DNA of 64,000 bases from contig NZ_KE384018.1 in the NCBI RefSeq assembly GCF_000423445.1, positions 204,964 through 268,963 on the forward strand. Reading direction: 5' to 3'. The DNA comes from Acidipropionibacterium thoenii DSM 20276. GTDB lineage: Bacteria; Actinomycetota; Actinomycetes; Propionibacteriales; Propionibacteriaceae. This document shows, piece by piece, positions 45,910-55,388 of the stretch. The notes under the pieces are model-generated. The model saw only the letters and a program-made list of their open reading frames with translations, was not told the DNA's origin and did no database searches. Within the stretch, counting starts at the first letter, position 1. Each line of letters begins with the position of its first letter. A program made the translations under genes and the position numbers.

Positions 45910-48465
45910 ATGGACCGACTCCCCGACGATCACGCACCCGGCACCGCATCCCATGACAGCCACTCGCCTGGAATGGCCGGTCGTGGCGCGGCGGTGAGTC
46001 ACATCGCAGTGCGCGGCGCGCGGGTGCACAACCTGCGCGATATTGATGTCGACATCCCGCTCGGAGCTCTGGTCGGGATCGCCGGCGTCTCCGGATCGGG
46101 AAAGTCCTCGCTGGCCCTGGGGGTGCTCTACGCCGAGGGATCCAGGCGCTACCTGGAGGCGCTGTCGACGTACACCCGGCGGCGTCTCTCCCAGGCATCG
46201 CGGGCCGCCGTCGACTCCGTCCAGCACGTGCCGGCAGCACTGGCGCTGCGTCAGCGCCCCGGCGTCCCCAGCGTCCGCAGCACCTTCGGCACCGCCACCG
46301 AACTGCTCAACAGCCTGCGGCTGATCTACTCCCGGCTGGCCCGCCACCGCTGTCCCAACGGCCACTACCTGGAGCCCACCGCCGACGTCGCCCTGGACAA
46401 GCCGCTGATCTGCCCGCAGTGCCGGGCGCAGTTCCGAGCCCCGGGGGCCGAGGCGCTGGCCTTCAACTCCGCCGGTGCCTGCCCGCGCTGCTCGGGAACC
46501 GGGGAGGTCCGTGACGTCGACGACGCCACCCTGGTCCCCGACGAGTCGCTGTCGATCGAGCAGGGCGCCGTGGAGCCCTGGAAGATCATGGGGTCGACCC
46601 CCAATCCCCGGGTGGTGGCCGAACTCGGGGTGCGCACCGACGTCCCCTTCGCCCAGCTGAGCGAGGCCGAGCGACGGATCGTCTTCGCCGGTCCCCAGGT
46701 CAAGCGTCACATCATGCTGCCCGCGCGCAATGGCAAGGTCTTCGACCTCAACTGGACCTACCGCAATGCCCGGGTGGCGGTCCAGGAGGCGCTGGCCGGT
46801 GCGAAGTCCGAGAAGGGACTGCAGCGGATCAATCGATTCCTGTCGGTGCAGACCTGTCCCGACTGCGGCGGCTCCCGGCTCAGTGAGGCCGCCAGGGCCC
46901 CGCTGGTCGACGGCCGCAACCTCGCCGAGGCCACCGCGATGACCCTCCAGCAGCTGGTCGACTGGCTGCCCGGGCTGGCCGACACCGTTCCCGGTCCGAT
47001 GCGCCAGATGGCCACCGAGATCACCTCCCAGATGGCCGAGACCGCCCAGCGGCTGCTCCAGCTGGGGCTGGGATATCTGTCCCTGGACCGGGCTGCCTCG
47101 ACCCTGTCGACCGGCGAGCGGCAACGGGTCCAACTTGCCCGGGCGGTGCGGAATCGCACCACCGGCGTCCTCTACGTTCTCGACGAGCCGTCGATTGGCT
47201 TGCACCCCTCCAATGTCGACGGCCTGCTCGGGGTCATCGACGACCTGCTCGCCGATGGCAACTCGGTGGTGATGGTCGACCACGACGTGAGGGTGCTGCG
47301 CCGCGCCGATCATCTGGTCGAGATCGGCCCCGGGTCAGGGGCCGACGGCGGCACCGTGGTGGCCCAGGGCAGCGTCGCTCAGCTGGCCGCCGACCCGCAC
47401 TCGCGGATCGGACCATTCCTGTCCGGCGCGGCTCGGGTGCGGATGGACCGACCACCGGCGCCGCGGACCGATCAGCTGATCCGGATGCAGACCGGCCCGC
47501 TGCACACCGTCGGTCCACTGGATGTCGGGATCCCCCAGGGCCGGCTCACGGTCGTCACCGGGGTCTCGGGATCGGGCAAGACGACGATGGTCCTGGAGGC
47601 CCTGGTACCGGGCCTGCGCGCCCTCATCAAGGGGGAGACGCCGCCCGCCCCGGTCCGCAGCATCGATGCTCCCGGGGTCCGCCGTGTCAACCTCATCGAC
47701 TCCACCCCGATCGGGGTCAACGTCCGCTCGACGGTGGCCACCTACTGCGGAGTGATGGATGAGCTGCGCAAGGCTTGGGCCGCCACCCCGCAGGCCCGTC
47801 AGGCCGGACTGGGTGCCGGTGACTTCTCGTACAACACCGGGTCGCTGCGCTGCCCGACCTGCCACGGTACCGGGACCATCTCGCTGGACGTGCAGTTCCT
47901 GCCCGATGTCGAGATCGGCTGTCCCGACTGCGGCGGCTCCCGGTTCAGCCCGGCCGCCGACCGGATCCGCCGGCCGGTCCCCGACGCCGATGACCGGTCC
48001 GTCACGGTGCCCGAGCTGCTCGGCCACAGCGTCGCACGGGCCAGGGATCTGGTCGGCGACATCCCAGCTGTGAGACGACGCCTGGACACCCTCATCGACC
48101 TGGGCCTGGGATACCTCACTCTCGGGGAGTCCACCCCTGCGCTGTCAGGAGGGGAGGCACAGCGGCTCAAGCTGGCCTCCGAGATGACCCGCGACCAGGC
48201 CGACACGGTCTTCGTCTTCGACGAGCCCACCGTCGGGCTCCACCCGCTCGACGTCGAGACCCTGCTCGGAGTGCTGGGCCGGCTGCTGGCCCACGGCGCC
48301 ACCATCATCGTCATCGAGCACGACCTGGACGTCATCGGGCATGCCGATCACATCATCGACATGGGTCCCGGTGGCGGCACGGCCGGCGGACGGGTCGTTG
48401 CGACCGGCAGCGTCGGCGAGATCGCCGCCGATCCCGATTCGGTGACGGGTCAGTACCTGCGGTGA
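45910..48465 (+). CDS. UvrA-like ABC ATPase lacking the UvrB-binding domain (UvrA2/DrrC type)
   Basis: An 851-residue twin ABC ATPase with the UvrA architecture. Walker A motifs are GVSGSGKSS (about 59) and GVSGSGKTT (about 551). Signatures are LSTGERQRVQLAR and LSGGEAQRLKLAS. Zinc-finger CxxC pairs include CPQC, ACPRCSGTG, TCPDCGG, RCPTCHGTGT and GCPDCGG. Normal UvrA has about 940-1000 residues. Here only about 45 residues separate the HRCPNGHYL segment from FNSAGACPRC, where UvrA1 carries the UvrB-binding domain, so that domain is missing. Known relatives include DrrC of the daunorubicin cluster and UvrA2. It may release DNA-bound drugs rather than act in nucleotide excision repair. ATG 45910 follows aggatggggg; the next in-frame ATG is about 20 codons downstream. 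Confidence 0.87.
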   Translation: MDRLPDDHAPGTASHDSHSPGMAGRGAAVSHIAVRGARVHNLRDIDVDIPLGALVGIAGVSGSGKSSLALGVLYAEGSRRYLEALSTYTRRRLSQASRAAVDSVQHVPAALALRQRPGVPSVRSTFGTATELLNSLRLIYSRLARHRCPNGHYLEPTADVALDKPLICPQCRAQFRAPGAEALAFNSAGACPRCSGTGEVRDVDDATLVPDESLSIEQGAVEPWKIMGSTPNPRVVAELGVRTDVPFAQLSEAERRIVFAGPQVKRHIMLPARNGKVFDLNWTYRNARVAVQEALAGAKSEKGLQRINRFLSVQTCPDCGGSRLSEAARAPLVDGRNLAEATAMTLQQLVDWLPGLADTVPGPMRQMATEITSQMAETAQRLLQLGLGYLSLDRAASTLSTGERQRVQLARAVRNRTTGVLYVLDEPSIGLHPSNVDGLLGVIDDLLADGNSVVMVDHDVRVLRRADHLVEIGPGSGADGGTVVAQGSVAQLAADPHSRIGPFLSGAARVRMDRPPAPRTDQLIRMQTGPLHTVGPLDVGIPQGRLTVVTGVSGSGKTTMVLEALVPGLRALIKGETPPAPVRSIDAPGVRRVNLIDSTPIGVNVRSTVATYCGVMDELRKAWAATPQARQAGLGAGDFSYNTGSLRCPTCHGTGTISLDVQFLPDVEIGCPDCGGSRFSPAADRIRRPVPDADDRSVTVPELLGHSVARARDLVGDIPAVRRRLDTLIDLGLGYLTLGESTPALSGGEAQRLKLASEMTRDQADTVFVFDEPTVGLHPLDVETLLGVLGRLLAHGATIIVIEHDLDVIGHADHIIDMGPGGGTAGGRVVATGSVGEIAADPDSVTGQYLR

Positions 48466-48481
48466 CCCGGAACGATCCGAT

Positions 48482-49315
48482 GTGCCACAATCGGCGGCCG
48501 TGACCAGCACACTCAGCGAGATCGTCGGCCGGGGGCGCACCTCCACGGTCTACGCCCTCGATGACGGCACGGTGATGAAGACCTACCCCGACGGTACCGA
48601 CCCCGGCGTCATCAGCGCCGAGGCCGAGGCGGCCGAGCTGGCCTACCGGCTCGGCGTCCCCGGCGTCCGCTGTCTCGGCCTGGCCGAGCGCGACGGCCGC
48701 CAGGGGATCATCTTCGAACGGTTGGACGGGCAGTCGCTGACCGCCATCGCCGAGCAGGACCTGAGGCGCTTCCCGCAGGTCTGCCGGGTGCTGGCCGACC
48801 ATCACGTCCTGATGCACTCGCGGATCGCGCCCACTCTGCCCGATGTCCGCGACAGGGCGGTCGCACTGCTGGAGGCACCACCGCTGGCCGGCCTCACCGA
48901 GACCGAGAGGGCCGCCCTGCGCGAGCAGTTGCCGGCCCTGCCCGAGGGGGACCGACTGCTGCATCTGGACATCCATCCCCAGAACATCTTCAGCCACCAC
49001 GGCGGCTACGCGATCATCGACTGGGCCTCGGCCTGCCGGGGAGACGCCGCCGCCGACGTCGCGATGTCGGTGCTCCTGATGACCGAGGCCCAGCTGTGGC
49101 CGGGTACTCCGCCGCTGAAGAGGGTGCTCTACCTGGCCTCCCGCTCGGCGATGCGGACCCGCTACCTGCACAGCTACTGTGCGCAGACCGGGATGACCCG
49201 CCGGGAGATCGTCCGGTGGATGACCTGTGTCAGGGTGCTGAGGCTGGGGATCCTCGACGTGGTGGGGGAGCGGGCGGCCCTGCTGGCAAGGATCCGACAG
49301 GGGATCGAGAAGTAG
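48482..49315 (+). CDS. Aminoglycoside phosphotransferase-fold kinase
   Basis: A 277-residue small-molecule kinase of the APH/choline kinase fold. The catalytic loop is [10 protein letters not shown] with Asp163 and Asn168; the metal-binding Asp is in [17 protein letters not shown] (about 180). The N-lobe nucleotide-binding lysine is probably in TVMKTYPDG. The fold is shared by drug kinases and metabolic kinases such as fructosamine or choline kinases, so resistance is only one possibility. GTG 48482 lies 17 bp after the UvrA-like stop, which suggests co-transcription; GTG 48500 is an alternative start. Confidence 0.8.
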   Translation: MPQSAAVTSTLSEIVGRGRTSTVYALDDGTVMKTYPDGTDPGVISAEAEAAELAYRLGVPGVRCLGLAERDGRQGIIFERLDGQSLTAIAEQDLRRFPQVCRVLADHHVLMHSRIAPTLPDVRDRAVALLEAPPLAGLTETERAALREQLPALPEGDRLLHLDIHPQNIFSHHGGYAIIDWASACRGDAAADVAMSVLLMTEAQLWPGTPPLKRVLYLASRSAMRTRYLHSYCAQTGMTRREIVRWMTCVRVLRLGILDVVGERAALLARIRQGIEK

Positions 49316-49664
49316 CCGACGGCAGGCCAGGGCCGCCCCCCAACCGATTTCCCCGGGCTGGAGCTTTGCGGTATGCTGCCCAAGTTGCCTTGTGACCGTG
49401 CCCTCGTTCGGTCGGCTCCGTGACATCGCCGGATCTGGGATCTCCCAGAGCGGGCGGGTCCAGCGGAACCGCGTGATCTTGCGATCCGAACGATATGGGG
49501 ACCTCTCACGGGCGATGGCTGCGCATCGATGGTCTCACCCCGGATGGATTACCGGAGGGGGTGCTGCCGGATGGTGCGGGTCGCCTCCTGGCACAATCCA
49601 GGAGGTTCGTGCTCAACAGTTCTGCAAGGCCCCGAGGGGGAACCGGCGGGACAGAGGAGAAGAC
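49316..49664 (+). other. 349-bp leader region before the spc cluster
   Basis: No credible gene is visible. A possible -10, TATGCT, lies at about 49372-49377. A perfect 8-bp hairpin cctcctgg/ccaggagg (49584-49591 with 49598-49605, loop cacaat) sits 60 bp before rplN and could be a leader control structure. Since rplN no longer follows rpsQ, a promoter for rplN-rplO must lie here. Confidence 0.55.
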
Positions 49665-50033
49665 ATGATCCAGCAGGAGACGCGACTCAAGGTCGCCGAC
49701 AACACGGGGGCGAAAGAGCTGCTCACCATCCGTGTTCTCGGTGGATCCAAGCGTCGCTACGCCGGGCTCGGTGACACCGTCGTGTGCACCGTCAAGGACG
49801 CCATTCCCGGTGGCAACGTCAAGAAGGGCGAGGTCGTCAAGGCCGTCGTCGTCCGTACCGTCAAGGAGCATCGCCGTCCCGATGGCTCCTACATCAAGTT
49901 CGACGAGAACGCCGCAGTGCTCATCAACCCCGACGGCCAGCCCCGCGGAACCCGCATCTTCGGGCCGATCGCCCGTGAGCTGCGCGACAAGAGGTTCATG
50001 CGCATCATCTCGCTCGCCCCGGAGGTGATCTGA
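49665..50033 (+). CDS. rplN: 50S ribosomal protein L14
   Basis: A 122-residue interface protein. [20 protein letters not shown] opens it; [20 protein letters not shown] closes it. ATG 49665 with gaggagaa upstream. It begins the spc-type cluster here, separated from rpsQ. Confidence 0.97.
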   Translation: MIQQETRLKVADNTGAKELLTIRVLGGSKRRYAGLGDTVVCTVKDAIPGGNVKKGEVVKAVVVRTVKEHRRPDGSYIKFDENAAVLINPDGQPRGTRIFGPIARELRDKRFMRIISLAPEVI

Positions 50034-50402
50034 GTGAAGTCCCTCAACATCAAGAAGGGTGACCGCGTCAAGGTCATCGCCGGAAACGACAAGGGCATCA
50101 TCGGTGAGGTGCTGTCGGTCGACCCCAAGAACGAGCGGGTTGTCGTTCAGGGGGTCAACATCCGCAAGCATCATCGCCGCGACACCCCGAACCCTGACGG
50201 TTCCGCCAAGAAGGGCGGCATCATCAGCTCCGAGGCCCCGGTGCACGTGTCCAACGTCCAGCTGGTCACCAAGGTCGACGGGGAAGATGTCGTGACCCGG
50301 GTCGGCCATCGCCGCGAGGATGTCACCAAGCGCCGCTCCGACGGTTCCGAGTACGCCGCCCAGCGCAGCGTCCGCTACCTCAAGAAGGAGGAGGCCAAGT
50401 GA
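50034..50402 (+). CDS. rplX: 50S ribosomal protein L24
   Basis: A 122-residue assembly initiator with a KOW motif ([20 protein letters not shown]). GTG 50034 directly follows the rplN stop. The end overlaps rplE by 4 bp. Confidence 0.96.
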   Translation: MKSLNIKKGDRVKVIAGNDKGIIGEVLSVDPKNERVVVQGVNIRKHHRRDTPNPDGSAKKGGIISSEAPVHVSNVQLVTKVDGEDVVTRVGHRREDVTKRRSDGSEYAAQRSVRYLKKEEAK

Positions 50403-51034
50403 GCGCAGAAGCCCCCGAGAAGACTGGATACGCCGGCCCTCGTCTCAAGAAGCGCTACCGCGAGGAGATCGTCCCGGCCCTCCAGGACGAGTTCCACTAC
50501 GCCAACCCGATGCTCATCCCCGGCCTGGTCAAGGTGGTCGTGAATATGGGTGTCGGCGACGCCGCCCATGACTCGAAGGTGATGGACGGAGCGATCCGCG
50601 ACATCACCGCGATCACCGGCCAGAAGCCGCAGGTCACCAAGGCCCGCAAGTCCATCGCCCAGTTCAAGCTGCGTGAGGGTCAGCCGATCGGCTGCCACGT
50701 CACGCTGCGCGGCGACCGGATGTGGGAGTTCGCAGACCGGCTGCTCACCCTGGCACTGCCCCGTATCCGCGACTTCCGCGGACTCAACGGCAACCAGTTC
50801 GACGGCCAGGGCAACTACACCTTCGGGCTGTCGGAGCAGGTGATGTTCCTGGAGATCGATCAGGACAGCATCGACCGGGTCCGTGGCATGGACATCACCT
50901 TCGTCACCACGGCCAAGAACGACGAGGAGGGCAAGGCGCTGCTCAAGCACCTCGGCTTCCCGTTCAAGGCTCAGGATGATCAGAAGGCCCGGGCCAAGCG
51001 CGGTCCGGCCTACTACGCCAAGAAGAAGAAGTGA
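50399..51034 (+). CDS. rplE: 50S ribosomal protein L5
   Basis: A 211-residue central-protuberance protein that binds 5S r[19 protein letters not shown] and [19 protein letters not shown] are diagnostic. The GTG overlaps the rplX stop. Lysine-rich C-terminus. Confidence 0.97.
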   Translation: MSAEAPEKTGYAGPRLKKRYREEIVPALQDEFHYANPMLIPGLVKVVVNMGVGDAAHDSKVMDGAIRDITAITGQKPQVTKARKSIAQFKLREGQPIGCHVTLRGDRMWEFADRLLTLALPRIRDFRGLNGNQFDGQGNYTFGLSEQVMFLEIDQDSIDRVRGMDITFVTTAKNDEEGKALLKHLGFPFKAQDDQKARAKRGPAYYAKKKK

Positions 51035-51044
51035 GGCAGAACCC

Positions 51045-51230
51045 ATGGCCAAGACAGCACTGAAGGTCAAGGCAGCCGGCAAGCCGAAGTTCGCAGTTCG
51101 GGCGTACACCCGTTGCCAGCGCTGCGGACGGCCGCACTCGGTCTACCGCAAGTTCAACCTCTGCCGTATCTGCCTGCGTGAGATGGCTCACGCCGGCGAG
51201 CTGCCGGGTGTCACCAAGTCCTCCTGGTGA
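51045..51230 (+). CDS. rpsZ: 30S ribosomal protein S14, zinc-binding type Z
   Basis: A 61-residue zinc-ribbon S14 with cysteine pairs in RCQRCG and [11 protein letters not shown], the short C+ form. Zinc-free longer S14 paralogues usually replace it under zinc limitation. It lies 10 bp after rplE. Confidence 0.96.
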   Translation: MAKTALKVKAAGKPKFAVRAYTRCQRCGRPHSVYRKFNLCRICLREMAHAGELPGVTKSSW

Positions 51231-51307
51231 GTCCCAGCAACTGATTCGGGGGACCTCACTCGACCAGGGCGACCTGGCGATGATCCGAACCCGAATCACC
51301 CGGTGAC

Positions 51308-51336
51308 GGGGAGCCGGCCGACCGACCGGCATCCCC
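51308..51336 (+). terminator. Hairpin between rpsZ and rpsH
   Basis: gggga-gccgg (51308-51317) pairs with ccggc-tcccc (51326-51336) with a one-base bulge. It lies in a 241-bp gap, unusually long for this operon, and may be a partial terminator or a processing site. Confidence 0.45.
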
Positions 51337-51471
51337 ACCACCACGGGCCCCCGGGCCCACGGCGGGCCGAACCGCCACCCACATATTTTGACGACGCAGC
51401 AGGTCCCACCTCGTACGGCTCCAGAAGTCGGCGGAAGCGGGAAACCGTTGTGAGAAAGAGGCCAACCAGCC

Positions 51472-51879
51472 ATGACCATGACTGATCCGATCGCAGACAT
51501 GCTGACCCGTCTGCGTAACGCCAACTCGGCGTTCCATGACTCGACGACGATGCCCCACTCCAAGATCAAGGCGGGAATCGCCCAGATCCTGGAGTCCGAG
51601 GGGTACATCGCCGGGTTCGAGGTCAATGAGCCCGCCGAGGGACAAGTCGGCAAGACCCTGACCCTCGAGCTCAAGTACGGCGAGGATCGCAAGCGTTCGA
51701 TCGCTGGCATCCGTCGCATCAGCAAGCCCGGGCTTCGCGTCTACGCGAAGTCCACCGCACTGCCGAAGGTTCTCGGCGGCCTGGGGATCGCGATCATCTC
51801 AACATCCCAGGGCCTTCTGACCGACCGGCAGGCACACCAGAAGTCGGTGGGCGGGGAAGTCCTCGCCTACGTCTGGTGA
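51472..51879 (+). CDS. rpsH: 30S ribosomal protein S8
   Basis: A 135-residue 16S rRNA-binding protein and translational repressor of spc in E. coli. [20 protein letters not shown] opens it. ATG 51472 is the family start; the second ATG at 51478 is weaker. Confidence 0.97.
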   Translation: MTMTDPIADMLTRLRNANSAFHDSTTMPHSKIKAGIAQILESEGYIAGFEVNEPAEGQVGKTLTLELKYGEDRKRSIAGIRRISKPGLRVYAKSTALPKVLGGLGIAIISTSQGLLTDRQAHQKSVGGEVLAYVW

Positions 51880-51910
51880 TCGGTTCGAGACAGTAGTAAG
51901 GAGTTAAGAC

Positions 51911-52453
51911 ATGTCGCGTATTGGCAGGCTCCCCATCACCGTCCCGACCGGTGTTGAGGTCAAGCTCGATGGGCAGGACGTCGAGGTGAAGGGCCCGAAG
52001 GGGACCCTCAACTTCAGCGTCGCCGAGCCCATCTCGGTGAGCAGGAACGACGAGGGCCAGATCGTGGTCGCCCGTCCGAACGATGAGCGTCAGAACCGCT
52101 CATTGCACGGGCTGAGCCGCACCCTCATCAACAACATGGTGATCGGCGTCACCCAGGGTTACGAGAAGAAGCTCGAGATCCAGGGTGTCGGCTACCGAGT
52201 CATCTCCAAGGGTCCCAAGCAGCTCGAGTTCAACCTCGGCTTCTCCCACCCGGTGATCATCAATGCCCCCGAGGGCATCTCGTTCACCGTGGAGAACCCG
52301 ACGAACTTCGCAGTTCAGGGCATCGACAAGCAGACCGTCGGCGAGGTTGCGGCCAACATCCGCAAGCTCCGCGCACCCGAGCCCTACAAGGGCAAGGGCG
52401 TGCGCTACGCCGGCGAGAACGTCCGCCGCAAGGTCGGAAAGGCAGGTAAGTGA
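51911..52453 (+). CDS. rplF: 50S ribosomal protein L6
   Basis: A 180-residue protein near the sarcin-ricin loop. [20 protein letters not shown] and the C-terminal [20 protein letters not shown] are diagnostic. The stop overlaps rplR by one base. Confidence 0.97.
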   Translation: MSRIGRLPITVPTGVEVKLDGQDVEVKGPKGTLNFSVAEPISVSRNDEGQIVVARPNDERQNRSLHGLSRTLINNMVIGVTQGYEKKLEIQGVGYRVISKGPKQLEFNLGFSHPVIINAPEGISFTVENPTNFAVQGIDKQTVGEVAANIRKLRAPEPYKGKGVRYAGENVRRKVGKAGK

Positions 52454-52836
52454 TGGCTGTCACACTGAGGTCCGGGAAGAACCTGGCCCCGAGGACCGCG
52501 TCGCGAGTCCGCCGCCAGATCCGCGGTCGCAAGAAGATCTACGGGGACGTGGACCGTCCCCGGATGGTCGTCACCCGCTCGTCCAAGCACGTCTTCGTCC
52601 AGGTGGTCGACGACGTCGCAGGCCACACCCTGGCCTCGGCGTCCTCGATGGAGGCCGATGTGCGTGCCCTGGTCGGCGACAAGACCGCCAAGGCCAGCAA
52701 GGTCGGCTCGCTGATCGGCGAGCGCGCCAAGGCTGCCGGGATCGAGAAGGTCGTCTTCGACAAGGCGGGCAATCAGTACCACGGCAGGATCGCTGCGCTG
52801 GCCGATGCGGCCCGCGAGGCCGGTCTCGACTTCTGA
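52453..52836 (+). CDS. rplR: 50S ribosomal protein L18
   Basis: A 127-residue 5S rRNA-binding protein. [20 protein letters not shown] and the end [10 protein letters not shown] are typical. ATG 52453 overlaps the rplF stop by one base; GTG 52450 in frame would add one Met. Confidence 0.96.
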   Translation: MAVTLRSGKNLAPRTASRVRRQIRGRKKIYGDVDRPRMVVTRSSKHVFVQVVDDVAGHTLASASSMEADVRALVGDKTAKASKVGSLIGERAKAAGIEKVVFDKAGNQYHGRIAALADAAREAGLDF

Positions 52837-52859
52837 CCACGAAAGGTAAGTGAGTAGCG

Positions 52860-53507
52860 ATGAGTGGAACCCAGCGCCGCGGTGGCGGTGCAGGTGGCGA
52901 GCGTCGCGGCCGCGACGACCGTCGTGGCCGGAACGATCGTGACAACAACAAGAGCGAGTACCTGGAGCGCGTGGTTGCGATCAACCGCGTCGCCAAGGTG
53001 GTCCAGGGCGGCCGCCGCTTCAGCTTCACCGCGCTGGTCGTGGTGGGCGACGGCGAGGGCAACGTGGGCGTCGGATACGGCAAGGCCAAGGAGGTGCCCG
53101 CGGCGATCGCCAAGGGCGTCGAGGAGGCCCGCAAGCACTTCTTCAAGGTGCCGCTGGTCGGCCGTACCATCACCCACTCGGTGAAGGGCGAGAAGGCAGC
53201 CGGCGTCGTCCTGCTGCGCCCGGCCTCCCCCGGTACCGGCGTCATCGCCGGCGGCTCGGCCCGCGCCGTGCTGGAGTGCGCAGGCGTCCAGGATGTCCTG
53301 GCGAAGTCCCTGGGCTCGTCCAATGCGATCAACGTGGTGCATGCCACTGTTGATGCCCTTCAGCAGCTCGAGGAGCCCGAGGAGGTGGCCCGTCGTCGCG
53401 GCAAGACCGTCGAGGAGGTCGCCCCCAGGGCCCTGCTGCGGGCTCGTCAGGAGGCCCTCGAGGCCGCCTCGCAGGCCAAGTCCGACGAGAAGGCGGGGGC
53501 CAAGTGA
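52860..53507 (+). CDS. rpsE: 30S ribosomal protein S5
   Basis: A 215-residue fidelity and helicase-site protein. [20 protein letters not shown] and [17 protein letters not shown] are diagnostic. An Arg/Asp-rich N-terminal extension of about 35 residues precedes the core, as in other Actinobacteria. The spectinomycin-binding loop appears normal. Confidence 0.97.
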   Translation: MSGTQRRGGGAGGERRGRDDRRGRNDRDNNKSEYLERVVAINRVAKVVQGGRRFSFTALVVVGDGEGNVGVGYGKAKEVPAAIAKGVEEARKHFFKVPLVGRTITHSVKGEKAAGVVLLRPASPGTGVIAGGSARAVLECAGVQDVLAKSLGSSNAINVVHATVDALQQLEEPEEVARRRGKTVEEVAPRALLRARQEALEAASQAKSDEKAGAK

Positions 53508-53689
53508 TGAGCAATCTCAAGGTGACCCAGGTGAAGTCCGGGTCCGGCAGCAAGCCCAACCACCGCGAGACCCTGCGTAGCCTGGGTCTGCGGCGGATCG
53601 GTGACGTCGTGGTGAAGGAGGACCGCCCCGAGTTCCGTGGCATGGTCCACACCGTGCGTCACCTCGTGAGTGTTGAAGAGGTGGACTGA
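53507..53689 (+). CDS. rpmD: 50S ribosomal protein L30
   Basis: A 60-residue protein; [20 protein letters not shown] is the family core. ATG 53507 overlaps the rpsE stop by one base (TGATG); GTG 53504 in frame is an alternative. Confidence 0.95.
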   Translation: MSNLKVTQVKSGSGSKPNHRETLRSLGLRRIGDVVVKEDRPEFRGMVHTVRHLVSVEEVD

Positions 53690-53691
53690 CA

Positions 53692-54132
53692 ATGGCAATC
53701 AAGCTTCATGACCTGAAGCCGGCCCGCGGAGCCAAGACCGCCAAGACCCGGGTGGGTCGTGGCGAGGCCTCCAAGGGCAAGACGGCAGGCCGCGGCACGA
53801 AGGGAACCGGTGCTCGCAAGAACGTTCCGGAGAACTTCGAGGGTGGCTCGATGCCGCTGCACATGCAGCTGCCGAAGCTGCGCGGTTTCAAGAACCCGTT
53901 CCGTACCGAGTACCAGGTCGTGAACCTGGACAAGGTGGCTGCGCTGTTCCCCGAGGGCGGCAAGGTCGGCGTCGAGGACCTGGTCGCCAAGGGCGCGGTC
54001 CGCGACAACGAGCTGGTCAAGGTGCTCGGCACCGGTGAGATCACCGTCAAGGTGGATCTGCTGGTCGACGCCTGGTCGGCCTCGGCCAAGGAGAAGGTCG
54101 AGAAGGCCGGCGGTTCGCTGGCTTCTCGCTGA
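53692..54132 (+). CDS. rplO: 50S ribosomal protein L15
   Basis: A 146-residue late-assembly protein. The N-terminal Gly/Lys-rich region ([19 protein letters not shown]) and [16 protein letters not shown] are diagnostic. It lies 2 bp after rpmD. A terminator follows; secY, its usual neighbour, is 7.4 kb away. Confidence 0.97.
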   Translation: MAIKLHDLKPARGAKTAKTRVGRGEASKGKTAGRGTKGTGARKNVPENFEGGSMPLHMQLPKLRGFKNPFRTEYQVVNLDKVAALFPEGGKVGVEDLVAKGAVRDNELVKVLGTGEITVKVDLLVDAWSASAKEKVEKAGGSLASR

Positions 54133-54168
54133 CTCCGCCTCGGTCTCTGGCCCGACGGCCGGAAGGTT

Positions 54169-54210
54169 CCGCACGGCGGGAGAATCCATCCGGATCCTCC
54201 CGCCGTGCGG
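54169..54210 (+). terminator. Terminator after rplO
   Basis: Perfect 13-bp arms (54169-54181 and 54198-54210) with partial inner pairing, 36 bp after the stop. It ends the ribosomal transcript before the oligopeptide transporter operon. Confidence 0.82.
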
Positions 54211-54387
54211 CGTTTCCGGCGCCTCTTCCTGCGGTGACGAGTAGCCCTCCGGGAGTTCTTCCAGGGCGAGAATCAGCCACTCCTGGATTATTGCGAGTTG
54301 ATTTCGGATTGCCGGTCACTTTCTTACAGGATGTAGTGTCGCTTGCGCCGAGGGGCCGGATGACCCTGCTCGACTCTCCAGGAAGGG

Positions 54388-55377
54388 ATGTCCGTGCTCA
54401 GATATCTTGCGCGCCGCATCGTCAACTACGCGATCCTGCTGTTCATCGCGGTGTCTCTGGCCTATCTGGTGGCCTCAGCGGCGCTGGATCCGAGGAATGC
54501 CTTCGACCGGCAGAACCCTAATCTGAACTGGGCTGCGGGCAATGCCTCGTTGACCGCCTACAACATCAATCCGGAGACCAGCATCTGGACCCGGTACGTC
54601 CGCTGGCTCAACATGGTCTTCGTCCACTGGAACTGGGGGCAGACGCCGCGCGGCGAGGTGATCAACTCCCTCATCGCCACCAGGATCGGGGTCTCGGTCC
54701 GGCTGGTGACGATCGGCACCATCCTCTCGCTGGTTCTCGGTGTGGCCCTGGGCGCCTGGTCCGCGGTGCGTCAGTACCACTGGAGCGACCGGGTCGTCTC
54801 GCTGATCTGCATGCTGCTGATCTCCACCCCGACCATGGTGCTCGCGGTGGTGATGCAGCTGGCGGCGATCCGATTCAACCAGGCCACCGGTACTCAGTTC
54901 TTCCAGTTCATCGGCGAGACCGGCACGCACGGCAGCTACTTCGGTGCGGCGTTCATCAGTCGGTTGCAGCACCTGTTGTTACCGACGATCTCGCTGACCG
55001 CGCTGAGTATGGCGACCTACTCCCGGTACCAACGCAACCTGATGCTCGACACCCTGGGTGCCGACTACGTGCGCACCGCCCGGGCCAAGGGGCTGCGCAA
55101 GTCCTACGCGATCCGTCACCACGCGCTGCGCAATGCGATCATCCCGATGGCCACCTACTTCGCCTTCGGCGTCGCCACCGTGTTCGTCGGCGCCACCGTC
55201 ACCGAGCAGGTCTTCGGTTGGAACGGGATGGGCCTGTACTCGGTGACCTCCATCCAGAATCAGGACATCAACGGCACCGTCGCCGTGGTGGCCTTCTCCG
55301 GGGTCTGCGTGCTGGCAGGTGCCCTGCTCAGTGACATCCTGATCGCCGCCATCGACCCGCGCGTGCGGGCGCGCTGA
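54388..55377 (+). CDS. Oligopeptide/dipeptide ABC transporter permease (OppB/DppB type)
   Basis: A 329-residue membrane protein. It has an N-terminal helix (NYAILLFIAVSLAYLVASAA) and five more hydrophobic spans. The coupling-helix (EAA) loop reads VRTARAKGLRKSYAIRHHAL. TEQVFGWNGMGLYSV is the usual OppB C-terminal motif. GTG 54394 is nearly as good a start as ATG 54388, because aggaaggg is spaced better for it. First gene of the operon, 255 bp after rplO. Confidence 0.9.
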   Translation: MSVLRYLARRIVNYAILLFIAVSLAYLVASAALDPRNAFDRQNPNLNWAAGNASLTAYNINPETSIWTRYVRWLNMVFVHWNWGQTPRGEVINSLIATRIGVSVRLVTIGTILSLVLGVALGAWSAVRQYHWSDRVVSLICMLLISTPTMVLAVVMQLAAIRFNQATGTQFFQFIGETGTHGSYFGAAFISRLQHLLLPTISLTALSMATYSRYQRNLMLDTLGADYVRTARAKGLRKSYAIRHHALRNAIIPMATYFAFGVATVFVGATVTEQVFGWNGMGLYSVTSIQNQDINGTVAVVAFSGVCVLAGALLSDILIAAIDPRVRAR

Positions 55378-55388
55378 GGAGTTACGTC

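Noticed and set aside
38471-49664. Mobile element or genomic island boundaries around the islet
   Set aside because: No integrase, transposase, tRNA target or direct repeats were found at the edges, and base composition looks like the neighbours.
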